Assembly (NCBI RefSeq): GCF_000316665.1
Contig: NC_019678.1
Span: 5,828,001-5,892,000, forward strand
Source of the DNA: Rivularia sp. PCC 7116
GTDB taxonomy: Bacteria > Cyanobacteriota > Cyanobacteriia > Cyanobacteriales > Nostocaceae
Direction: 5' to 3'
DNA length: 64,000 nucleotides
In this document: piece after piece, positions 37,686 to 46,139 of the stretch
Layout: each line of letters opens with the position of its first letter
Position numbering within the stretch: position 1 is the first letter of the stretch
The notes under the pieces: generated by a model
Seen by the model: only the letters and a program-made list of their open reading frames with translations
Database searches by the model: none
What the model was told of the DNA's origin: nothing
Program-made: the position numbers and the translations under genes

Positions 37686-38075
37686 ATGGCTACTAATCGC
37701 CGCGTTTCCCGTGTTGCTGAATTAATTAGACGGGAAGTCAGCCAAATGTTACTCAATGGGATTAAAGACGATAGAGTCGGTACGGGAATGGTTAGCGTTA
37801 CTGATGTAGACGTATCTGGCGATTTACAACACGCTAAAATCTACGTTTCTATTTATGGTACCGATGAAGCTAGAGAAGAAACAATGGCTGGGTTAAAATC
37901 GGCTACTGGTTACGTTCGCAGCGAACTTGGCTCCCGAGTCCGCTTGCGTCGTACTCCAGAAGTTATTTTTTTAGAGGATCGCTCTATTGAAAGAGGCAAC
38001 AAAGTATTATCACTTTTGAATCAAATTAAAGATCGACAAAAGTCAGAATTTCAAGAAAATCAGCAATCTGATTGA
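37686..38075 (+). CDS. rbfA: 30S ribosome-binding factor RbfA
   Basis: The 129-residue protein starts at an ATG with AGGAGG six bases upstream. RbfA motifs are [18 protein letters not shown] at the N-terminus, then [20 protein letters not shown], and [18 protein letters not shown] near the C-terminus. Known role: late 16S rRNA processing and 30S maturation, especially in the cold. It probably shares a transcript with the DUF751 gene and is followed by a terminator at 38148. Confidence 0.95.
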   Translation: MATNRRVSRVAELIRREVSQMLLNGIKDDRVGTGMVSVTDVDVSGDLQHAKIYVSIYGTDEAREETMAGLKSATGYVRSELGSRVRLRRTPEVIFLEDRSIERGNKVLSLLNQIKDRQKSEFQENQQSD

Positions 38076-38147
38076 AACTTAGCAACTAATTAGTAGGAGA
38101 ACATGGCGATTACTTTTTCTTAATCAAAATTTAGCCAAATCCCCAAG

Positions 38148-38171
38148 CAGACGCGATCGCCCTCGCGTCTG
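38148..38171 (+). terminator. rbfA terminator
   Basis: A perfect 9-bp stem CAGACGCGA/TCGCGTCTG is followed by TTTCATTTT. The left arm and loop include a HIP1 octamer. Confidence 0.75.
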
Positions 38172-38186
38172 TTTCATTTTGTCTAG

Positions 38187-38318
38187 GCTCTTGTTGCTGC
38201 TCTGCGACATCAATATAAACGAGGTACACAACTGGTATTTTTTAATCAAAAGCAAGATGTTCCTATTACGGTTCAATACTGGGATCAACTTCTAAATTGT
38301 ACGGGGAGCAAATTTTGA
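38187..38318 (+). pseudogene. Decayed gene fragment
   Basis: An open stretch of 43 codons ending in TGA has protein-like composition (GTQLVFFNQKQDVPITVQYW then DQLLNC) but no start codon and a stop directly upstream. It looks like the 3' remnant of a lost gene. The family is not recognised. Confidence 0.3.
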
Positions 38319-38384
38319 GTCTACAAGGATTTTAGATTTAATCCCTAGAAAACTAGCTTTCAAAAAATTCGATATATGCCTTCT

Positions 38385-38576
38385 TTAAATTCGTTTAATT
38401 GGATTAAATCGTGAAGGCTTAGCCCATAACACGCGAATGCCTTGTTTCTCAAAATCTAATATCATACATTGTTCTGAAGACTTATCATCAAGAATTTTTA
38501 TCCCCTTTACTAAAGTTAACAATCGTTCATCCAATGATTTACGTAAGTTAATGGGATTTAACAAACGACTTAAGAG
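38385..38576 (-). pseudogene. Decayed gene fragment
   Basis: An open stretch of 63 codons ends at TAA 38385. Its protein-like composition (SLDERLLTLVKGIKILDD, then MILDFEKQGIRVLWAKPSRF) has no start codon near its upstream end and is cut off by TGA. It is probably the C-terminal remnant of a gene. Together with the plus-strand fragment at 38187 it marks 38.2-38.6 kb as a site of gene decay. The rest of the gap to 39259 holds nothing recognisable. Confidence 0.35.
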
Positions 38577-39268
38577 TCATTGATTATACTTATTCAACGT
38601 GTTAATATCACTGCTTACGCAAAGAAGAAAAATCGCTCAAGCTAATGCACAATCACTGGTGCAATGCCTAACAGAATTTATAACTATCTGCGAGTTGTTA
38701 CAGCTTTTTATCCGAGACGTTTTTCTAATAGCTAGTGCCTTACTTAACTAAGCAATTATTTATCTGTTTAAGAAATTATTAACAGCTAGTAAAACTCTTG
38801 CTTTTTTGTTGTAACTTAGCTTTTATACAAAGCGATAGATTATACATTTGGATCGGTTTGATATTTTTTTGCTTGTTCTCCTTTAGGCAGATGTATTCAA
38901 CCTGAATCATTGCTATAGATTAATTATTCAGTTTAAATGCCCATTTATAAGCTTACAAATACCGCCTTATGTATAGTTTCAACTGCTTAAGAGTGTTTAA
39001 CATTCCGTTCATAAAATACGATGTATTAAAACGATGAAAATGTTTTATTTACTACCTATATTTATCTTGTTTAAGAGTTTTAAAGGTTATGTCATGAATT
39101 AATGACATTCTTAACATATCTTTATATTATTTGAGGTTTTATAGCGTCAAAATGAAATTAGTTCCGTATAGCAAATTACAAAAAATAGTAGCGAATTGGT
39201 TTTTAACCATGTTCGTTTGTGGTCAAATCTGGGAATAATACTTACGTGTAAAATAGCGAGTGGCAATT

Positions 39269-39502
39269 ATGAGTGTGAATACGGTGCCTTCTATCAATTA
39301 CTCTTTAGACGTGATTCAGGATGAAGCACGGCGATTAGTTCAAAAGGGAGTAGTTAGCCGACAACAGCCGATATATACCTTATGTCAATACATACCCGCA
39401 AGAGAGTGGGTTTGTATTGAGTGCGAGTTAGAAAAATGTGAATTTCTACTGCGCGATCGTATAGCGGATTTGATTGGTAGAGAGGTGTGGGAAAACGACT
39501 AA
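39269..39502 (+). CDS. DUF4327 family small protein
   Basis: The start ATG 39269 (MSVNTVPSINYSLDVIQDEA) gives 77 residues; a GTG nine bases upstream is an alternative. The block RQQPIYTLCQYIPAREWVC then IECELE is the signature of this cyanobacteria-specific family. It is soluble, with three conserved Cys. The function is unknown. Confidence 0.85.
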   Translation: MSVNTVPSINYSLDVIQDEARRLVQKGVVSRQQPIYTLCQYIPAREWVCIECELEKCEFLLRDRIADLIGREVWEND

Positions 39503-40338
39503 ATTTTTAAATTCGTGAGCTAGATTGTGGGTGCAAGAACTGAACGAAATTATATTCAATACTGGCAACAGTTATAGAATCTCTGTTTTTAATCTAAAAA
39601 AACCCGTCCAAATTTGTTTTGATACGAAAACCTAAAAGCCAGCACGTCCTTTCCGCAGTCATCTGAAACCGCCAACGGTTTGATTATGGCTTCCATTATG
39701 GGTGTGCTGTCTTCATTTTGCGGGATTCCAATATTGAATTGGATAAAAACAAGTAAATAGATTTGATTTTAGTGGTTATGCATTTTATCTTTTTATGAAG
39801 ATAACGTCAAGTTAATAGCTGTATTTTTGAAGGAGCGAAGAGTAAAGGCGGGATTACCGCAGTTGCTCCTCTGCTTTTTTTGTCAGAAGGTAATTAAGCT
39901 AATTTCTTCCCGCCTTCAGATTACATACACAAATTTCTTGTTTTCTTCACCCTCTCCCCCTCTCCCGACACAGGAGTAACGCTGCCTGCGAATTTAAACT
40001 AAGGATCATCTAGTCTGAACCTGAAAATATTTTTGTAGCATAAAATATTTCAAACTCCCCTAGAGAGTAAAGAATGGCTTTTTGTGAGCCTTTTATTTGC
40101 CAGCCCCGAAGTTTGGCGGGAAGAACATCTCCCCCTTCGGGTGAAATAGTTTACATCAACTATTTCACCGCCAACTTCTCTCTTTAATTTCTGTTAGCCT
40201 GTATAACCCCTAACTTAATTTTTTTTTGTTATGGTGGTTGGAAACTTGCGCTAGTCAGATGTTAGAGGCTGGTATTGCTGTCCTAACGAAGCTAAATAAA
40301 TGAATATTCTTACATCTTTCCAGGGGAGGAAAATAGTT
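39503..40338. other. Long 5' region of PEP synthase
   Basis: About 830 bases with no gene. It contains a strong 12-bp hairpin at 40140-40169, a T-run after GC-rich sequence near 39875 that could be a terminator, and the ribosome site AGGGGAGGA at 40322-40330. Confidence 0.45.
40140..40169 (+). promoter_or_regulatory. 12-bp perfect hairpin in the PEP synthase leader
   Basis: GGTGAAATAGTT and AACTATTTCACC pair perfectly around TACATC, 170 bases before the start codon. There is no following U-run. It may be an attenuator, an RNA-stability element or a relic palindromic repeat. Confidence 0.4.
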
Positions 40339-42834
40339 ATGAATGAAGTCGCGAACAAAAATACTCGCGAATCCTCCAAAGAGCAAGCACTTGTGCTGTG
40401 GTTTGATGACATCGGTATTAATGATATTCCTATAGTCGGCGGTAAAAATGCGTCTTTGGGGGAAATGATTGGACAGTTGGCAAGCAGAGGAGTTAATGTT
40501 CCGACTGGTTTTGCTACGACTGCTTATGCTTATCGTTATTTTATTCAGTCTGCGGGTTTAGAAGAAAAACTGCGAAATCTTTTTAATGATTTGGATGTAG
40601 ATGATTTGCAAAATCTACGCATACGAGCCAGAAAAGCGCGGAAATTATTGCTCCATACTCCATTCCCTAGGGATTTTAGGGATGCGATCGCTAAATCATA
40701 TAAAAAATTGTGCGAGCGGTATAACACCGATACCGATGTGGCAGTGCGTTCGAGTGCAACAGCAGAAGATTTACCAGATGCTAGTTTTGCAGGGCAGCAA
40801 GAAACTTATCTTAATGTAACTACAGCTGAAGAAGTTTTAGCAGCTACTCATCGTTGTTTTGCTTCGCTGTTTACAGATAGAGCAATTTCCTATCGACATA
40901 CAAAAGGATTTGACCATTTTGAAGTTGCGATCGCGGTGGGAGTGCAAAAAATGGTGCGCTCGGATTTAGCTACTTCGGGAGTGATGTTTTCCATCGAAAC
41001 CGAAAGTGGTTTTAAGGATGCGGCTTTGATTACGGCTGCTTATGGTTTGGGGGAAAACGTAGTTCAAGGTTCAGTTAATCCCGATGAATATCATGTTTTT
41101 AAGCCAACTTTGATATCGGGATATCGCCCAATTATCGATAAGAGATTGGGTAGTAAAGAAATCAAAATGATTTACGATGACGGCTCAAAGAACGTTAAGA
41201 ATGTGTCGGTGCCTGCTGCCCAAAGAGCAAAATTTGCTTTAAACGACGAAGATATATTGCAGCTAGCGCGTTGGGCTTGCTTAATAGAAGATCATTATTC
41301 CAACGTCCACGGGAAATATACACCGATGGATATGGAATGGGCGAAAGATGGGATTACCAATGAATTATTTATCGTTCAAGCCCGTCCAGAAACGGTACAG
41401 TCGCAGAAGTTGAGCAATGTTCTGCGGAGCTATAAGTTTGTAGAGAATAAGAGACAAGGAGACAAGGAGAATATTTCTACCCCCTCTCCCCACTCTTCCC
41501 CTTCTTCCCCCTCTCTCCCCCTCACCACCGGGCGTGCTGTCGGTGAAGCCATCAGTAACGGCAAAGCACGAGTAATTGCAGATGTTAGCCAAATAGAACA
41601 GTTTCAAGCTGGGGAAATACTGGTAACGGATAGAACCGATCCCGATTGGGAACCGATTATGAAAAAAGCCGGTGCGATTGTAACTAATTCGGGTGGTAGA
41701 ACTTGCCATGCTGCAATTATTGCCCGAGAGTTGGGCGTACCGGCAATTGTGGGATGCGATAATGCCACGGAGGTGTTGAAAACTTCGCAAGAAATAACGG
41801 TTTCTTGTGCGGAAGGCGAGGAAGGTAAGGTTTATCAAGGATTATTGCCTTTTGAAGTAGAAGAAGTGCAGTTAGAAGATGTACCTCGCACCCAAACGCA
41901 AATTTTAATGAATGTAGGGAATCCTCAAGAAGCATTTCGCTTATCTACTATTCCTAATGATGGTGTGGGGTTGGCGAGAACTGAATTTATAATTGCCAAT
42001 CAAATTCAAATTCATCCGATGGCTTTGCTTTATTTTGATAAGTTGGAGGATGAGTTTGTTAAGGGACAAATTGCTAAGGTAACAGCACTTTACGAAGATA
42101 AACCAGCATATTTTGTTGATAAATTAGCTCAAGGAATTGCGAGAATTACAGCGGCATTTTATCCAAAGCCGGTAATTGTCAGGATGTCGGATTTTAAAAG
42201 TAATGAATATGCGAATTTGTTAGGGGGAAGGCAGTTTGAACCCAACGAAGAAAATCCGATGTTGGGTTGGCGGGGAGCAGCGCGTTATTACGACGAACGC
42301 TATCGTGAAGGTTTTGCGTTGGAGTGTCAAGCTATTAAAAGAGTAAGGGAAGAAATGGGTTTGACTAATTTAATTCCCATGATTCCTTTTTGTCGAACTC
42401 CTGACGAAGGAGGTTTGGTAATAAAAGAAATGGCAAAAAATGGCTTGGAGCAAGGCGTTAATAATTTGCAGGTTTATGTAATGTGCGAGCTACCAAATAA
42501 CGTCATTATGGCTGAGGAATTTGCTCAAGTTTTTGATGGTTTTTCTATTGGTTCCAACGATTTAACTCAGTTAACTTTGGGTTTGGATCGAGATTCTTCG
42601 CTAGTAGCAAGGTTATTTGACGAGCGTAGTGAAGGTGTGAAAAGGATGGTGAAGTTAGCAATTCAATCCGTGAAAAAGCATAACCGCAAAATTGGAATTT
42701 GCGGACAAGCACCAAGTGATTATCCAGAATTTGCTCAATTTTTAGTAGAAGAAGGGATTGATTCAATTAGTTTGAATCCCGATTCTGTATTGAAAACAAT
42801 GTTGGAAGTTGCCAAAGTTGAGAAGAATTTGTAA
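40339..42834 (+). CDS. ppsA: Phosphoenolpyruvate synthase
   Basis: ATG 40339 is chosen because AGGGGAGGA lies 8 bases upstream; the in-frame ATG at 40300 lacks such a site. The product has about 831 residues. It has an N-terminal ATP-binding domain (VGGKNASLGEMIGQL, VAVRSSATAEDLPDASFAGQ), a phosphohistidine domain (GGRTCHAAIIARELGVPAI, H457) and a C-terminal PEP/pyruvate barrel (GLARTEFIIANQIQIHP, EFAQVFDGFSIGSNDLTQL). It converts pyruvate+ATP to PEP+AMP+Pi. Between the ATP-grasp and His domains (41456-41525) is an extra Ser/Pro-rich linker (STPSPHSSPSSPSLPLTT) encoded by a repeat like those between genes. It remains in frame and the domains on both sides are intact. Confidence 0.95.
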   Translation: MNEVANKNTRESSKEQALVLWFDDIGINDIPIVGGKNASLGEMIGQLASRGVNVPTGFATTAYAYRYFIQSAGLEEKLRNLFNDLDVDDLQNLRIRARKARKLLLHTPFPRDFRDAIAKSYKKLCERYNTDTDVAVRSSATAEDLPDASFAGQQETYLNVTTAEEVLAATHRCFASLFTDRAISYRHTKGFDHFEVAIAVGVQKMVRSDLATSGVMFSIETESGFKDAALITAAYGLGENVVQGSVNPDEYHVFKPTLISGYRPIIDKRLGSKEIKMIYDDGSKNVKNVSVPAAQRAKFALNDEDILQLARWACLIEDHYSNVHGKYTPMDMEWAKDGITNELFIVQARPETVQSQKLSNVLRSYKFVENKRQGDKENISTPSPHSSPSSPSLPLTTGRAVGEAISNGKARVIADVSQIEQFQAGEILVTDRTDPDWEPIMKKAGAIVTNSGGRTCHAAIIARELGVPAIVGCDNATEVLKTSQEITVSCAEGEEGKVYQGLLPFEVEEVQLEDVPRTQTQILMNVGNPQEAFRLSTIPNDGVGLARTEFIIANQIQIHPMALLYFDKLEDEFVKGQIAKVTALYEDKPAYFVDKLAQGIARITAAFYPKPVIVRMSDFKSNEYANLLGGRQFEPNEENPMLGWRGAARYYDERYREGFALECQAIKRVREEMGLTNLIPMIPFCRTPDEGGLVIKEMAKNGLEQGVNNLQVYVMCELPNNVIMAEEFAQVFDGFSIGSNDLTQLTLGLDRDSSLVARLFDERSEGVKRMVKLAIQSVKKHNRKIGICGQAPSDYPEFAQFLVEEGIDSISLNPDSVLKTMLEVAKVEKNL
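41456..41525 (+). repeat. Intergenic-type polypurine/polypyrimidine repeat inside ppsA
   Basis: GACAAGGAGACAAGGAGA followed by CCCCCTCTCCCCACTCTTCC-type sequence has the same composition and words as the intergenic repeat at 3543-3608. It encodes the Ser/Pro linker of PEP synthase without breaking the frame. Confidence 0.65.
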
Positions 42835-42857
42835 TTTGTAATTGGTAATTGGTAATT

Positions 42858-42930
42858 GTAGGGTGCTGTGACGGTTAAGATTATTCCCCAACCATAACGA
42901 AATTATTGGAATTTACCGTCACGCACCACC
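42858..42930. repeat. Partial copy of the MITE-like repeat (core hairpin)
   Basis: GTAGGGTGCTGTGACGGT and ACCGTCACGCACCACC face each other across about 40 bases. The same GTAGGGTGCTGTGAC/GTCACGCACCA core is in the element at 57361-57483. The outer TTACGCAA-type ends are missing here. Confidence 0.55.
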
Positions 42931-43054
42931 AATATTAGAATAATTAAAAAACCGCAGACACAAGTTTGTAGTTTGGGTTAGACATGAAAATTAATTTTGA
43001 TTTAAACGATATTTTATATATAGCACTTTTCACTTGGATGCAATACAAATTCGA

Positions 43055-43112
43055 CCTCACCCCCGTCCCCTCTCCTTAATAAGGAGAGGGGTGTCCAAAG
43101 GACGGGGTGAGG
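43055..43112. repeat. Palindromic dispersed repeat (CCTCACCCC...GGGGTGAGG)
   Basis: Arms CCTCACCCCCGTCCCCTCTCC and GGAGAGGGG...GACGGGGTGAGG form a long hairpin. A near-identical element occurs at 60321-60377. It is a common cyanobacterial intergenic repeat. Confidence 0.75.
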
Positions 43113-43430
43113 TTTCGAGTGTATTGAACTCAACTGAAAACCGCTATATCGTGTCGTAACCCAACATTAATATTGCAGAGCAAAAAAATATCCTAAGGAG
43201 TTTTTTCCATAGTTTATTTTAATGGTTCAGTTAGATGATAGAATATTCTACAGACGAAAAAAATTGTTTTATTAGCCGTTAGCGAGAGAGAAATGGCTTC
43301 TGAGATAGCTTAGGATTTTATGAATTCGGTAAGCAAACATCTAAGCTTTAAATTTATAAGATGGTTATCGTGTCGTAACCCAACACATAGGTCATTTTTA
43401 TTACATCTATTGAAATATCTAGCTTAAAAT

Positions 43431-43458
43431 GTTGGGTTGCGCTGGCTTAACCCAACCT
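43431..43458. repeat. GTTGGGTT palindromic repeat
   Basis: GTTGGGTTGCGC...TTAACCCAACC forms an inverted repeat. Related CGTAACCCAACA pieces lie at 43153 and 43374, and a larger version lies at 50138-50225. Apart from these repeats, 42931-43530 contains no gene. Confidence 0.6.
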
Positions 43459-43530
43459 AGAATAAAAGTATACTGGAAGCTCTGCCTACAATTCTGTATT
43501 CCTTGCCAGAGATAAGGAACAAGTTGTTAA

Positions 43531-44103
43531 ATGACATCATTACTCGAAACCGAACGCTTAATTATCCGTAGATGGATTCCCGAAATTGATGCGGAACAAG
43601 CTTTTGCAATTTACGGTGATGCACAAGTGATGCGCTTTATCGGTACTGGCAAAACTGAAGCAAGTATTGAAACCCAGCGTCGGAGTTTAGAAGCTGCAAT
43701 CGAACGCTACAAGCAAAGCAATAATACCGCAACCGGAGCTTGGGCTATTGTAGAAAAGGAATCAAAAATAGTTGTAGGAACGATTCTACTTAAGCAATTA
43801 CCTGATACCAAAAGTAAACCTACACAAGATTATGAAGTTGGCTGGCATTTAAGAAAAGCTTCCTGGGGTAAAGGCTATGCAACCGAAGCTGCAAGGGAAA
43901 TAATTAATTACGGATTTAATTTTTTACAGTTATCAGAAATTTATGCGGTGGTGAAACCAGAAAATCATGCTTCGGTTAAAGTCACTCAGCGATTGGGTAT
44001 GACACCTTTGGGAATAACAAATCGATATTACGGTGGTATAGAACTTTTATTATTCAAATTGGATTCGCAAGAAATTAAATCAAAAATGCGCTTCAATAAT
44101 TAA
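43531..44103 (+). CDS. GNAT family N-acetyltransferase (RimJ/RimL-like)
   Basis: The 190-residue protein matches the acetyltransf_3 pattern. It has LLETERLIIRRWIPEIDAE at the N-terminus, a central VGTILLKQLP strand, and the acetyl-CoA loop GWHLRKASWGKGYATEAARE (about 112-131). YAVVKPENHASVKVTQRLGM and a C-terminal strand follow. These enzymes acetylate amino groups of ribosomal proteins, antibiotics or small metabolites; the substrate here is not evident. The next gene begins 34 bases downstream and is possibly co-transcribed. Confidence 0.85.
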   Translation: MTSLLETERLIIRRWIPEIDAEQAFAIYGDAQVMRFIGTGKTEASIETQRRSLEAAIERYKQSNNTATGAWAIVEKESKIVVGTILLKQLPDTKSKPTQDYEVGWHLRKASWGKGYATEAAREIINYGFNFLQLSEIYAVVKPENHASVKVTQRLGMTPLGITNRYYGGIELLLFKLDSQEIKSKMRFNN

Positions 44104-44137
44104 GGGACGTAGTGGTTTCGGCTTGACTAATTCTGTG

Positions 44138-45688
44138 ATGACTCAAAAACGGTCTTTTTTGTGGTTTAAGATTGGCATGTTAGCAGTGCTTCTGCTGTCA
44201 CTTGCCTTAAGGTTTTGGGGGCTGGGGCGATTTAACACGTTAGTGTTTGATGAGGTTTATTACGCTAAGTTTGCTCAAAACTATTTGAGTCAAAATCAAT
44301 TTTTTGATGGTCATCCACCATTAGGGAAATATATCATTTCTATAGGAATGTGGCTGAGTGATTATTTTCCTTTTTGGCAAGATACAGTAAATGTTCTTAC
44401 AGGAGTAGCTCGCTCACCCTGGAGTTATCGCTGGATAAATGCGCTGTTTGGCTCTTTTATTCCGCTTATTGTTGCTGGAATTGCCTATCAATTAAGTTAT
44501 CGTCGTAGTTTTGCTCTTTTGGCAGGTTTATTTACAGCTTGCGACGGTATATTTTTAGTTGAGTCTCGCTATGCTTTAATTAATCAATATATAGTTATTT
44601 TTGGATTGTTGGGACAGTGGTTATTATTAATTGCTTTAGGGAAAACTAAAAAACAACGCAAGTTTTATTTAATACTTTCTGGAATTAGTTTTGGTGCGGC
44701 TATCGCTACAAAGTGGAATGGTTTATTCTTTTTAATAGGTATATATTTAAACTGGATGCTGGCTTGGTTGAAGCAATATCTGACAGCGAAAGAGACGGGA
44801 AATAGTACAAATATTGTTTTAGAAGCCGATCCATATTATATTTCAACAGCAGAGTTAAGAAATTCTACCGCCACATTAACCGCACCTCAGATAACAACGG
44901 CAAAAGCTTTAGTATTACCGCTACAAAAAATTGGTCAACTAAAAATTTTTACAGCTGCATTTTACTTGGGAATAATCCCGCTAATAACTTACAGCTTAAT
45001 TTGGATACCTCATCTTTTCCAAAATCCTAAATACGGATTTATAGAAGTACATACCCAAATTTTATCTTTTCACGGTCGTCTTGGTGGTAATACTTCTGAT
45101 ATACATCCTTACTGTGCCGCTTGGTACAAATGGCCGTTACTAACTCGTCCGATTGCTTATTTTTATCAAACAGCAACGAACGCAAGCGAACCCGTATCAG
45201 TTATTGGGCCACCTTTACCTTCAAATACGGGTAAAGTTATATATGATGTTCATGCGATGGGCAATCCATTATTGTGGTGGTTTGGTTTTGCTGCTTTATT
45301 GTTTTTAATAGTAGCTGTTTTGCTTAAGCGGATAATAATTCCTTCTATGCAACAACAGCGTTTATTTGTGAATTCGTCATTTTCTGTTAATACTGGAATT
45401 GCTTTATATGTATTGTTAAATTATGCAGCTAATTTACTACCTTGGGTAAAAGTAAATCGTTGCGTTTTCATATATCATTATATGACTGCTGTTATATTCG
45501 CATTTATGGCTTTAGCTTGGCTGATAGATAAATGCTTGCGTAGCTATAATTTAGAGTTTCGAGCTTTTGGACTTACAGTTGTTTTTCTAATTATTATTGC
45601 TTTTGGTTTTTGGATGCCGATATATTTAGGCTTGCCTCTTTCGGCTGATGCTTATAGGTTGCGGATGTTGTTTAGCTCTTGGATCTAA
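44138..45688 (+). CDS. PMT-family (GT39-like) membrane glycosyltransferase
   Basis: The start ATG 44138 (MTQKRSFLWFKIG) gives about 516 residues; a TTG 15 bases upstream is also open. It has many membrane helices. The first luminal loop has the family's acidic pair FDEVYYAKFAQNYL (about residue 45) and GHPPLGKYIISIGMWLSD, and GISFGAAIATKWNGLFFLIG is another PMT signature. A loop near 230 to 320 carries the MIR-less central region with GNTSDIHPYCAAWYKWPLL. PMT enzymes move mannose or other sugars from a polyprenyl phosphate carrier onto Ser/Thr of exported proteins. The acceptor is unknown. Confidence 0.88.
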   Translation: MTQKRSFLWFKIGMLAVLLLSLALRFWGLGRFNTLVFDEVYYAKFAQNYLSQNQFFDGHPPLGKYIISIGMWLSDYFPFWQDTVNVLTGVARSPWSYRWINALFGSFIPLIVAGIAYQLSYRRSFALLAGLFTACDGIFLVESRYALINQYIVIFGLLGQWLLLIALGKTKKQRKFYLILSGISFGAAIATKWNGLFFLIGIYLNWMLAWLKQYLTAKETGNSTNIVLEADPYYISTAELRNSTATLTAPQITTAKALVLPLQKIGQLKIFTAAFYLGIIPLITYSLIWIPHLFQNPKYGFIEVHTQILSFHGRLGGNTSDIHPYCAAWYKWPLLTRPIAYFYQTATNASEPVSVIGPPLPSNTGKVIYDVHAMGNPLLWWFGFAALLFLIVAVLLKRIIIPSMQQQRLFVNSSFSVNTGIALYVLLNYAANLLPWVKVNRCVFIYHYMTAVIFAFMALAWLIDKCLRSYNLEFRAFGLTVVFLIIIAFGFWMPIYLGLPLSADAYRLRMLFSSWI

Positions 45689-46139
45689 TCGGTTAGTAGT
45701 GAGCAGTTAGCGGTAGTCTGCCCCAGCATACGCCTCGTTTATTGCTGATAGTGCGAGAATATATGCTTACAACAAGTATATTGTTCTTATTTAATAAAGA
45801 AATATAAATTATTAATTGTATATATTTATTTGTAAAAGTTACTTAATAGTTAATTCCGCAGAAGTTTTTGCTACTCCAGTGATTAGCTATTCTTTGATAA
45901 TTCTTATCAGACATCTGAATATTAGTTTGTTATATTGGTAACGCTAAATAAAAAGCATTCACAATCAACAGAAATATACTCCTTTATGGAAGGGAGATTA
46001 AAACTAGTTGTATTTATATAAATAGAAAATAAACTTTTATATCATTGTGCTAAAAATTTGAAAACTTTTAAAAAAGATACTTTATCTGTTGTATAAGATT
46101 GTGATGAATTAGCATCGAGCAAAATATAGGAGTAGTCAG
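45689..46139. other. Upstream region of the phytochrome gene
   Basis: About 450 AT-rich bases with no gene or strong structure. The ribosome site AGGAG lies 7 bases before the phytochrome ATG. Confidence 0.4.
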
